Assembly (NCBI RefSeq): GCF_020554865.1
Contig: NZ_JAJCIC010000024.1
Span: 14,633 to 78,632, forward strand
Length of the DNA stretch: 64,000 bases
Source of the DNA: Lacrimispora sp. 210928-DFI.3.58
GTDB taxonomy: Bacteria > Bacillota > Clostridia > Lachnospirales > Lachnospiraceae
Direction: 5' to 3'
Shown here: piece by piece, positions 36,752 through 43,653 of the stretch
Layout of the letters: each line of letters begins with the position of its first letter
Position numbering within the stretch: the first letter of the stretch is position 1
The notes under the pieces: model-generated
Databases searched by the model: none
Told to the model about the DNA's origin: nothing
The model's input: only the letters and a program-made list of their open reading frames with translations
Position numbers and translations under genes: made by a program

Positions 36752-37008
36752 GCAGGAATATCAGAGTATCGGAACCATCTGCGGAAATGCAGATTAAAAT
36801 CATCCGGGCAAAGGATGCGATTGCTTCGCAAAAGCCCAGGATTGTCAGGTGCCCTTATTGCCGACACAATTCAATCATCGTCTTTGAGGATACCAGAGGA
36901 CATGTGCAGACCAAATGTAAGGCCTGCGGACGCGAGACCGTCTTCAATGTTTTGGAGATGAGAAGATTACGGAGATTGCAGCTCTACTATTCGTCTTTGA
37001 ATGGTTGA
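36748..37008 (+). CDS. zinc-ribbon protein
   Basis: This 86-residue protein has two CxxC pairs (CPYC and CKAC, 25 residues apart) forming a zinc ribbon, inside a basic context ending RRLRRLQLYY. GGAGGTG lies just upstream of ATG 36748, and the gene overlaps the preceding stop by four bases. Such Com-like ribbons usually bind nucleic acid or other proteins; no specific role is known to me. Confidence 0.7.
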   Translation: MSRNIRVSEPSAEMQIKIIRAKDAIASQKPRIVRCPYCRHNSIIVFEDTRGHVQTKCKACGRETVFNVLEMRRLRRLQLYYSSLNG

Positions 37009-37091
37009 GATGACAATAAATAACCCTATTAACACAATTTTATAAGTCATAGCTGTGCTGTGGAGCCGCTGACAGGCGAAGTCTTCCGAAT

Positions 37092-37175
37092 GCCGCATGA
37101 GACAGAATTATGGGATACCCATGTTCTGTTTTATCGGCACAGGATTTTTCTTCACCGTCATGCGGCTCTTTTTTT
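37092..37175 (+). terminator. long branched hairpin with U run
   Basis: An outer stem GCCGCATGA (37092-37100) with TCATGCGGC (37158-37166) encloses an inner stem (ACAGAA..ATGGG with CCCAT..TCTGT) and is followed by a T-rich run to 37175. It ends the polymerase operon. The elaborate interior is larger than needed for a terminator. Confidence 0.7.
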
Positions 37176-37224
37176 GACCTTCCGTCGATCCGGTTCTGTA
37201 CCGGCTGTGCGGAAGGAGAAACGT

Positions 37225-37515
37225 ATGTATTTTGACGCAAAAGAGTTTGGTAAGAGACTTCACGATGTTCGCACTTCCCGTGGCATTACGCAGGAGGAAC
37301 TGGCGGTTCGCCTGGGCCTGGCAAGCAAGCAGCATGTCAGCCGCATGGAGAACGGTGAACGCAGCTGCTCTATTGACTTGCTGATTGAACTGTCCTGCAT
37401 CCTCCATGTCAGCACGGATTATCTTCTGATGGGCAGCGAGCCAAGCAAAGAGGAAGTCAAAAATGATCTTCTTAGTATTATTTCGGAGCTGTCTACGATT
37501 GCGAAAAAAATCTAA
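37225..37515 (+). CDS. XRE-family transcriptional regulator
   Basis: This 96-residue protein is almost entirely an XRE HTH domain (GKRLHDVRTSRGITQEELAVRLGL, then HVSRMENGERSCSIDLLIELS) with a short C-terminal tail. ATG 37225 follows AAGGAG by six bases; the longer frame upstream passes through the hairpin and is not used. It stands alone after a terminator and is followed by a gene remnant on the opposite strand. Targets are unknown; the repeats flanking the promoter at 38028 are a possibility. Confidence 0.8.
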   Translation: MYFDAKEFGKRLHDVRTSRGITQEELAVRLGLASKQHVSRMENGERSCSIDLLIELSCILHVSTDYLLMGSEPSKEEVKNDLLSIISELSTIAKKI

Positions 37516-37969
37516 AAAGCATTAGGCGCAATATAACTGCTGACGGCGTAGAATCATGGTGGCTATCTTGGTGGATACCTTGATGGGTGTCATCCTCTAA
37601 GTTATCATGGGTTGCGTCATAGGACTTATCATTGGCTGTACCCATGATAGAGTGAGCATGAGTGATTTGAGCACCCTCACTGCCGTGGGCAATAAGGTGG
37701 ATACAAAGATTCAAAACTTTGTGTGGGATGTCCGGCGATTTATCTTGCTCACTAACTTGGTCATTGACTAAGTTTTTCTGACTAAGTTGGTAATTTACAT
37801 TTTTCAAGATGACTCTGAAATCTGTTGCCGTTGAGAAAATTTTCGGATTATATGCCGCTGTATATCCAGGCGGCTTTTCGGTTTCCCTGACGATTTTGCG
37901 TAGGCCGCTTCCATGACGCTCCATGTATTTCATGCGGTGGAACGGGTCAGCAATCACAGGGCTTGCCAT
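37493..37969 (-). pseudogene. 3' remnant of an AlbA/Schlafen-type ATP-binding regulator
   Basis: The minus-strand frame reads SPVIADPFHRMKYMERHGSGLRKIV and then TDFRVILKNVNY. This is the highly conserved C-terminal region of ATP-binding putative DNA-binding proteins with an AlbA_2/Schlafen domain (RecG-related in older naming). All of the N-terminal domain is missing; upstream the frame meets a stop near 38025. The remaining tail is low-complexity and His/Asp-rich. The break is beside the start of the ATPase cassette, which suggests that cassette insertion truncated it. Confidence 0.6.
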
Positions 37970-38004
37970 ATTGAACGGATACTTTTTAGTGTCAAAAGTA
38001 AATC

Positions 38005-38079
38005 AGAAAATAAAAACGGAAAATACGTTGATATTTTCTGATTTGCGGCGTATAATAAGATTATAAGAAAATAAAAACG
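38005..38079 (+). repeat. 14-bp direct repeats flanking a promoter
   Basis: AGAAAATAAAAACG occurs perfectly at 38005-38018 and 38066-38079, 61 bp apart. One copy lies just upstream of the -35 box and the other just downstream of the -10 box of the ATPase promoter. The spacing is close to six helical turns, as expected for a repressor binding both sites on one DNA face. Confidence 0.65.
38028..38056 (+). promoter_or_regulatory. promoter of the first ATPase gene
   Basis: TTGATA, 17-base spacer, TATAAT. The start of transcription would be near 38064, inside or just before the downstream 14-bp repeat, and the ATPase gene begins at 38109. Confidence 0.75.
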
Positions 38080-38108
38080 AAAAAACTGTTTTTAGAGGAG
38101 GACTACCT

Positions 38109-39260
38109 ATGAAAATACTCCGCATCACCGCACAAGGACTCCCATTATTCAAAAAAGACTTGGATATTTGCTTTTATACGCAGCAACGTGTTTGCGAAGA
38201 GGACAAAGATAGTCTTTACCGTTTGACGGATAACTACTATCTCCACTCTGCCTGTGCTTTCATTGGAATTAACGCATCTGGCAAGACCTCGGTATTAAAG
38301 GTCATTAGCTTGGCCTTAAATATTGTGAAAAATGAGCCCATCAATCATGTGGAGGCAAAAAGCATTCTTGGCGGAGCGAAGAATGTTACAATCCGCACAT
38401 ATTTTTATGATAAGCGTAGCTACGTCTGCTGCTTGGAAACTGTAATTGCGGCAAAGAAGTCGAAAACAGGGGAATATGTGTATTCGATTCTGTCTGAAAG
38501 CCTTTGGGAAAAACCGATTGCAACCGTTAAGTCGAAAAAGTATCTGACAGATTTTACAGGAATGAAGCCTGTAGAGCAGCGCAATAGCGATGAAGCATAC
38601 CTTTCTGATGATGTCAGCTTTGTCATTGCACATAATAAAAAAGCGAATGATACAGTGGAAATATTCAGCCTGCTTTCCTATACGAATGTGAATGTGCTTC
38701 CATTTACCGAAGATATTCCATTGGAGGTAATTGCATTTCTCGATCCGACCATTGAGAAATTGTGTTTTGAACAGACAGAGGGAAAAACATTTATCCACTT
38801 GAAGTTTAAGGATGAAGAAGAGATTATCCTGAATAATGCGGCAGACCTTGAGCAGTATCTGTCCTCTGGTACGATTAAGGGTATTATTACATTCTCGATG
38901 GTAAAGGAAGTTCTTCATTCAGGTGGTTATCTTCTGGTAGATGAAATAGAGAATCATTTCAACAAGGAAATTGTAACGACCTTAGTGCGCTTCTTTATGG
39001 ACAGCCGACTGAACAAAAATGGCGGAACGCTTATTTTCACTACGCATTATCCGGAACTGCTGGACGAATATGACCGAAATGACGGAATTTGTATCGTTAG
39101 AAACCGTAATGGCATTACAGCAGAAAATCTGAGCTATATATTGAAACGTAATGATATTAAAAAGAGTGATGCTTACCAGAGCGGCTTCCTTGAGGGAACA
39201 ACGCCAGCATATGAAGCGTATATGCGCTTGAAGAAAAGCCTGGCTGCTTCAATCAATTAA
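38109..39260 (+). CDS. OLD/AAA_15-like ATPase, first copy
   Basis: This 383-residue ATPase has Walker A GINASGKTS (53-61), an ABC-type signature-like SSGTIKGI (about 252-259), Walker B YLLVDEIENHFN (about 278-289) and an H-loop (FTTHYPELLD). The short insert between motifs and lack of a long coiled coil place it with the AAA_15/AAA_21 ATPases found in OLD, PARIS and AbiL-type defence systems rather than true SMC proteins. GAGGAGG precedes the start. It is followed by a strong ribosome site and only a 7-codon frame, so a partner gene seems to be missing. Confidence 0.8.
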   Translation: MKILRITAQGLPLFKKDLDICFYTQQRVCEEDKDSLYRLTDNYYLHSACAFIGINASGKTSVLKVISLALNIVKNEPINHVEAKSILGGAKNVTIRTYFYDKRSYVCCLETVIAAKKSKTGEYVYSILSESLWEKPIATVKSKKYLTDFTGMKPVEQRNSDEAYLSDDVSFVIAHNKKANDTVEIFSLLSYTNVNVLPFTEDIPLEVIAFLDPTIEKLCFEQTEGKTFIHLKFKDEEEIILNNAADLEQYLSSGTIKGIITFSMVKEVLHSGGYLLVDEIENHFNKEIVTTLVRFFMDSRLNKNGGTLIFTTHYPELLDEYDRNDGICIVRNRNGITAENLSYILKRNDIKKSDAYQSGFLEGTTPAYEAYMRLKKSLAASIN

Positions 39261-39272
39261 GGAGGCAGCAGA

Positions 39273-39296
39273 ATGGAGTTAGAACTAACAGTATGA
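39273..39296 (+). pseudogene. 7-codon stub of a lost partner gene
   Basis: GGAGG overlaps the end of the ATPase gene region, and after seven bases comes ATG followed by MELELTV and TGA. The spacing is what one expects for a co-translated second gene. The rest is absent, and the following 120 bp contain no gene. Either a deletion removed the partner or this is a regulatory micro-ORF. Confidence 0.4.
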
Positions 39297-39350
39297 GGAA
39301 CAATATACTGCATGAATGTAAATATTGCTTGGATATGTGGACTATTGTCC

Positions 39351-39379
39351 TTGAAATGCTCCTTTAAATATGATATCAT
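39351..39379 (+). promoter_or_regulatory. promoter of the second ATPase unit
   Basis: TTGAAA, 17-base spacer, TATCAT, ending 40 bp before the ATPase start codon. It gives the second cassette its own transcription start. Confidence 0.6.
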
Positions 39380-39419
39380 TAGTTCGCACAAGGCGAAATA
39401 ATGAAATGGAGGATCTGAC

Positions 39420-40523
39420 ATGATTGTTTTAGACCTTGAGTTAAAGGAAATCTATGGATTTAATGATTTTCATATCAATTTCAGTTATCCCAAAAAGATT
39501 GTCAATTCGATTATCGATCAGGAACATCTGAAGGGAAGAGAGAGATTTCGCTATAAGAAGGCTGTAATTCTTATGGGTGCAAATGCTACCGGAAAGACCA
39601 GCCTTGGAAAGGCTTTGCTTTGTATTTTTGGATATATGACTGATGGAAATCCAACACCGCTGTATGAGATGGTTGCAGGCGATAAAGGATACTTCAGTAT
39701 TGATTTTGTGAATGGTGATTATCGCCTGCAGCGGTTGTCAGCTCAGATTGATGCATCTAATCAGGAGATTGACATTCAGTATCAGACCGCAGACATTGAT
39801 ACGATGGATTCGTATGAAAAATGTGTAAAGAAACTGAAAGATCAAACGATAGAGGCGACCAGAACTACTACAGCACTTAAGAAGCTGGTAGGTGCTGTTC
39901 GATATCGTTTTGCATATCCTGAAATAGAAAAATCTTTGAAACTTACAGGTGCGAATAAAAGCATCTTATTGAAGACGCTGCGTGCTGTTATCGGAACGCT
40001 TGATCCTACATTACAGGACGTTAGTTTATCAAGAGATTTAAAGGATACCTTTATTATTCGGCGCGGTGGAACGGAAATCATCATACAGGAAGGTAAACTG
40101 CTGAATCGGGAGATACTGTCCAGTGGTACAGCAGAAGGAATAGATGTCGCAATGTTCCTTGCTGCAATGGCGACAAAAGAAAGCAGTTTCTATTATTGTG
40201 ATGAACATTTTTCTTATATTCAGAGCGATATAGAAAAACGGATTTTCGGTATTATGCTGGATCGTATCGGAGACGATGAACAGTTGATTTTTACAACGCA
40301 TAATACAGATATGCTGGATTTGAACCTGCCGAAGCATAGCTATGTGTTTTTGCGTAAGCATCTGGAGGAAGGCATATATCAGGTTTCTGCTGTTTCTGCA
40401 TCGGATGTACTGAAACGAAATACAGACTCTTTACGCTGTGCGGTTGAGAATGATGTGTTTGCCTCGCTTCCGCAGGATTCGCTTTTGGACGAGTTGGAAA
40501 TGGGGTGGGAAGATGAACAATAA
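39420..40523 (+). CDS. OLD/AAA_15-like ATPase, second copy
   Basis: This 367-residue ATPase has Walker A GANATGKTS (53-61), signature-like LSSGTAEGI (near 234-242), an unusual Walker B FYYCDEHFSYI (about 257-267, His after the catalytic Glu) and FTTHNTDML as H-loop. It is clearly related in layout to the ATPase upstream but strongly diverged. GGAGG lies nine bases upstream. Its end overlaps the next gene by 10 bp, so ATPase and small protein are made together. The pair resembles known ATPase-plus-TOPRIM or ATPase-plus-RloB defence modules. Confidence 0.8.
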   Translation: MIVLDLELKEIYGFNDFHINFSYPKKIVNSIIDQEHLKGRERFRYKKAVILMGANATGKTSLGKALLCIFGYMTDGNPTPLYEMVAGDKGYFSIDFVNGDYRLQRLSAQIDASNQEIDIQYQTADIDTMDSYEKCVKKLKDQTIEATRTTTALKKLVGAVRYRFAYPEIEKSLKLTGANKSILLKTLRAVIGTLDPTLQDVSLSRDLKDTFIIRRGGTEIIIQEGKLLNREILSSGTAEGIDVAMFLAAMATKESSFYYCDEHFSYIQSDIEKRIFGIMLDRIGDDEQLIFTTHNTDMLDLNLPKHSYVFLRKHLEEGIYQVSAVSASDVLKRNTDSLRCAVENDVFASLPQDSLLDELEMGWEDEQ

Positions 40524-41022
40524 GTGCATCTATTATGTAGAGGGCCCCTGTGAACAACAACTGATCGCGGCCTTAAAAGAAGCACCGGAAAGATTGATTC
40601 CAGGGAAGATAAAGGTCTTCAATGTGGTGCAGAATTTGATTCCCAAGTCACAGATGCTGTCTATTCAGGCGGGAACGACTGTCGTTTTGGTATTTGATAC
40701 CGATGTACCACAGACATCAAACCTAAAAAAGAACTTGGAACTTCTCACCCGGTATTGCGGAAAGCTGAGAATCATTTTTCTTCCACAAGTTCTGAATTTG
40801 GAGGATGAGTTAGTTCGGTGTACAGATGTGCGAACTGCGATGGAACTGACCAAAAGTGGAAGCGTTAAAAATTTCAAGACGGACTTTTGTAAGATGAAAA
40901 CAAAAGATTGTCGTTCCATGCTTGAGCGTCATAAGCTGGATTATGCACGTTTGTGGATGACAAAAACGCCTGAAGCATTTAATTTTGTGGAGAATAATAG
41001 TTTTCAAATTAAAACATTATAA
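40514..41022 (+). CDS. small TOPRIM/RloB-like protein, candidate effector
   Basis: This 169-residue protein begins NNKCIYYVEGPCEQQLI, with a conserved-looking Glu-Gly after a beta strand. It then has VVLVFDTDV, a DxD motif after a second strand, and VLNLEDELVR. This order (E, then DxD) is the metal-binding layout of TOPRIM nucleases such as OLD, AriB and RloB-type proteins. It is shorter than DUF4435 or RloB proteins I know. ATG 40514 is in the -1 frame relative to the ATPase with a 10-bp overlap and the site GGGG upstream. Function as a nuclease or tRNase effector is inferred only. Confidence 0.55.
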
Positions 41023-41031
41023 TCTTTGATG

Positions 41032-41062
41032 CCTCGTTGGGAAACCAACGGGGTATTTTTTT
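41032..41062 (+). terminator. GAAA-loop intrinsic terminator
   Basis: CCTCGTTGG, a GAAA loop and CCAACGGGG (one G-U) followed by TATTTTTTT, ten bases after the small effector gene. It cleanly ends the ATPase cassette. Confidence 0.9.
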
Positions 41063-41089
41063 GCCCTAAGCTGGTTGTATAGAACACTG

Positions 41090-41545
41090 AAAAATCAAAA
41101 CGAACCGTATGTAGTCCTGCAAGGACAACCAAAGTGCGCCTACGAGGCCAACGCGAAACCGGAGGATTCTTGTTAAACTTACTTTGTAAGGACGAAAGTC
41201 CGGATGTCCCTTGAAAACTGCATACTCATTCTTCAGGTACATTCCTGTTTGGTCGAGCCTTCGACTGCACGCCATGAAGCCCATCGGGGCGATAGCGGTT
41301 TCGCAGAAGCAAATGCCGGATTGCAACCGGCGGCGGTGTTAAAGCCAGACAGGGACAATGATACTTCCGTAATTCGCGGTCCGGCCATAAGGAAGGCGGG
41401 ATGGTTAAATTCCAATGGAGCAGTGAAGCACACTGCCGCCTGTGAGAAATCCTACATCTCTGGGGTGATAAGAAAAAGTACAGAGAAACCATATTTTCAG
41501 AAAGCGCTGCCGGGTGCTGTATCAGCATGATACCTGGCAGGCTTT
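41090..41545 (+). ncRNA. candidate structured RNA in a gene-free stretch
   Basis: No convincing gene lies between 41063 and 41582, yet the DNA is packed with short perfect stems. These are GTCC-TGCAA-GGAC; GCC-TACGA-GGC; CTTAC-TTT-GTAAG directly followed by GGAC-GAAA-GTCC (GNRA loop), nested in CCGGA/TCCGG; GTCGA-GCCT-TCGAC; GCCC-ATCG-GGGC; GCCGG-ATTGCAA-CCGGC; and a long final hairpin CTGCCGGGT/ACCTGGCAG (about 41507-41540) around TGCTG..AGCA. Ends are approximate. ICE-associated RNAs (for example the raiA class) are known near integrases, but I cannot assign this to a class. A GTGCGCC at 41134 resembles a group II intron start, but no domain V is seen. Confidence 0.5.
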
Positions 41546-41582
41546 ATCCATATCAGTGTATGGAGATTGGAGACAACAGCAT

Positions 41583-42005
41583 ATGAAAGAAAACTGGGTT
41601 TATCGGCGAGGTGATTTATATCTCGCCAATCTCGGTGTTCCGGTCGGATCAAAGCAGGGCGGTGTTCGTCCTGTTGTGGTTCTTCAGAATGATGTCGGCA
41701 ATTATTATGCGCCGACGATCACGATTGCTCCGCTGACATCGAAAATTGAGAAGAAGCGAAAACAGCCAACGCATTTCTTTCTCCGTAAAGCAAAGGGACT
41801 GGCAAAACCGTCTATGGTATTGGCAGAACAGCTCGACACCTGCGACAAGATATGCGTGATTCGCTATCTTGGGCGGGTAAGTAAGGGGCAGATGCGTGGG
41901 ATTGATGAAGCTGTAAGGATTCAACTTGGATATTACATTCCGGAACAAGCAGAGAAAAAAAGGCAGGGCAAATGCCGAAAGGATGGCGAAGAAGGCGATG
42001 GATAA
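41583..42005 (+). CDS. MazF/PemK-family toxin-like protein
   Basis: This 140-residue protein matches the MazF/PemK endoribonuclease fold: YRRGDLYLANLGVPVGSKQGGVRPVVVLQND at the N-terminus, then YYAPTITIAPLTSKIEKKRKQPTH. MazF toxins cleave mRNA. No MazE-type antitoxin gene is visible immediately upstream, where the candidate structured RNA lies. ATG 41583 has TTGGAGA ten bases upstream. The C-terminal tail overlaps the next, excisionase-like gene by eight bases. Copies in this position next to element integrases may act in element maintenance. Confidence 0.8.
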   Translation: MKENWVYRRGDLYLANLGVPVGSKQGGVRPVVVLQNDVGNYYAPTITIAPLTSKIEKKRKQPTHFFLRKAKGLAKPSMVLAEQLDTCDKICVIRYLGRVSKGQMRGIDEAVRIQLGYYIPEQAEKKRQGKCRKDGEEGDG

Positions 42006-42228
42006 ACTGATTACAAGGAAAGAAGCAGCCAGTATACTGGGAATCAGCGTAAAAACACTGGATGCTGCAAGAACAGACGGTTTGATCTCCTATGTTCAGT
42101 ATGTGGAAAACGGCTGCGTTTATTTCACGGAAGTGGGGATTCAGGAGTACATTGCAAAATGTACGCACCGTGCAAAACCGATGGAACGTGCTGCGACATA
42201 TCGCAAACCTCGAAGCTTTCGGCGGTGA
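41998..42228 (+). CDS. excisionase-like HTH protein
   Basis: This 76-residue protein has a MerR/excisionase-type HTH (LITRKEAASILGISVKTLDAARTDGLI) and a basic C-terminus (HRAKPMERAATYRKPRSFRR). Small proteins of this kind bend DNA at attachment sites and steer the integrase to excision. ATG 41998 has AAGAAGG four bases upstream; ATG 41983 is an alternative with a poorer site. It sits 71 bp before the first integrase and overlaps the MazF-like gene. Confidence 0.75.
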   Translation: MDKLITRKEAASILGISVKTLDAARTDGLISYVQYVENGCVYFTEVGIQEYIAKCTHRAKPMERAATYRKPRSFRR

Positions 42229-42299
42229 AAATCGACATCGTTGAGTATGGAAGATGAATCCGCAATAATGAAAGCATCAACAGGATTGGAGGTAATGAT

Positions 42300-43508
42300 A
42301 TGGCGGCAAGAAGAATGATGCTTCCCGATTATGGTACGGTGAGTATGAAGGGAACGCAATATTATCGAACCCGTGTAACAGATCAGCAGGGACGGCGGGT
42401 TTCCTTATATGCAAGAACGAGAGAGGAACTGTACCAGAAGGAACAGGAAGCGATCCAGCAGATTGAGAACAAGACGTATCGCCGCAGTACACCTACAGTG
42501 GAGGAGTATTGCGAGAAATGGCTGCTGATGCAGTCGGCACAGATTAGGATGACAACGCTGATTGACTATACATCGAAAGTGAAGAACTACATCATCAAGC
42601 CATTGGGCGATATTCATATGGGAGATGTAACAGCAGATGACATTCGCCTGGCACTGTTGGCGGCATCGAAAAAGTCGGCATCCGTGTACAAATCAGTGAA
42701 CGTTCTATATAAGTGTATTTTCACGGCAGCAATGGAGAGTAAGATCATTGATGAGAATCCGACCATCTATCTGAAGAAGAATGTGGGCGGGATTCCCCAG
42801 AAGGACCGCCTCCCGCTTACGGATGAGCAGGTGGATAAGCTGCTGGATGCCATTTACGGCTTACCGCCGTATGTGTTCGTGATGCTGGGGCTGTACGCAG
42901 GATTGCGGAGAGAAGAAATCCTCGGACTTCAATGGGATTCGGTGTATCTTGATTGCGAGGCTCCGTACCTTACCGTTCGGAGAGCCTGGCATACGGAGCA
43001 TAATCGTCCGGTGATTCTGACAGAGCTGAAAACAAAGGCAGCGCATCGGAATGTCCCTCTGCCGGACAATCTTCTGGAATGTCTGAAAGAGGCGAAGAAG
43101 ACATCGACATCGGATTTTGTGGTTGCAAACCGGGATGGAGACCCGTTGTCCTATACGCAGTTCAAGAGATTATGGCAGTATATCGTAACTCGTACCACCA
43201 AGGAACGCTGCTATTACCGCTATGAAGATGGCAAGAGGGTGAAGCATACGGTGAAGCCGGTTCTGGGGCAAAAGGCAGCACACAATGGAAATGTGGTTTA
43301 CAGTCTGGACTTTGAGGTGACTCCGCATCAGCTGCGGCACACCTACATTACGAATCTGATTCATGCTTCGGTTGATCCGAAGACGGTTCAGTATCTTGCC
43401 GGTCATGAAAGCAGCAAGATCACCATGGATATTTACGCCAAGGTGAAATATAATCGCCCAGAGCAGCTCGCAGGAGTGCTGGAAGATGCTTTTGCATCGT
43501 GGGATTAA
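42300..43508 (+). CDS. int: tyrosine integrase, first of a tandem pair
   Basis: This 402-residue recombinase has an N-terminal AP2-like arm-binding domain (about 10-60), a core-binding SAM-like domain (VEEYCEKWLLMQ, 65-160) and the catalytic domain with Arg in GLRREE (about 203), HQLRH (about 343-347), GHESS (about 368) and the nucleophile in MDIYAKVKY (about 379). All catalytic residues are present. GGAGG is upstream. It is followed by its own terminator and then by a second integrase of the same family and length. Confidence 0.95.
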   Translation: MAARRMMLPDYGTVSMKGTQYYRTRVTDQQGRRVSLYARTREELYQKEQEAIQQIENKTYRRSTPTVEEYCEKWLLMQSAQIRMTTLIDYTSKVKNYIIKPLGDIHMGDVTADDIRLALLAASKKSASVYKSVNVLYKCIFTAAMESKIIDENPTIYLKKNVGGIPQKDRLPLTDEQVDKLLDAIYGLPPYVFVMLGLYAGLRREEILGLQWDSVYLDCEAPYLTVRRAWHTEHNRPVILTELKTKAAHRNVPLPDNLLECLKEAKKTSTSDFVVANRDGDPLSYTQFKRLWQYIVTRTTKERCYYRYEDGKRVKHTVKPVLGQKAAHNGNVVYSLDFEVTPHQLRHTYITNLIHASVDPKTVQYLAGHESSKITMDIYAKVKYNRPEQLAGVLEDAFASWD

Positions 43509-43530
43509 GAGTAAATCAGAAAGAAATTAG

Positions 43531-43561
43531 GGCAGGGATGGTCAAAAATCCCTGCCTTTTT
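43531..43561 (+). terminator. terminator between the two integrase genes
   Basis: GGCAGGGAT and ATCCCTGCC form a perfect 9-bp stem with an 8-base loop followed by five T, 22 bp after the first integrase. The second integrase must therefore have its own promoter or depend on read-through. Confidence 0.9.
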
Positions 43562-43653
43562 ACATACATTCGACATCCTTGAAGGAAGTGCTGTACGCCA
43601 TGATAATAAAAGTGACAACACGCAATGTATGAAGATAGATAGGAGGAGAACAC

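Noticed and set aside
41134..41200. Possible 5' end of a group II intron (GTGCGCC)
   Set aside because: No domain V/VI-like hairpin or intron-encoded protein is seen before the next gene; the match of seven bases is not enough.
41204..41530. Short frames on both strands across the gene-free stretch before the MazF-like gene
   Set aside because: Their sequence is explained by strings of perfect hairpins; no ribosome site or recognisable domains.
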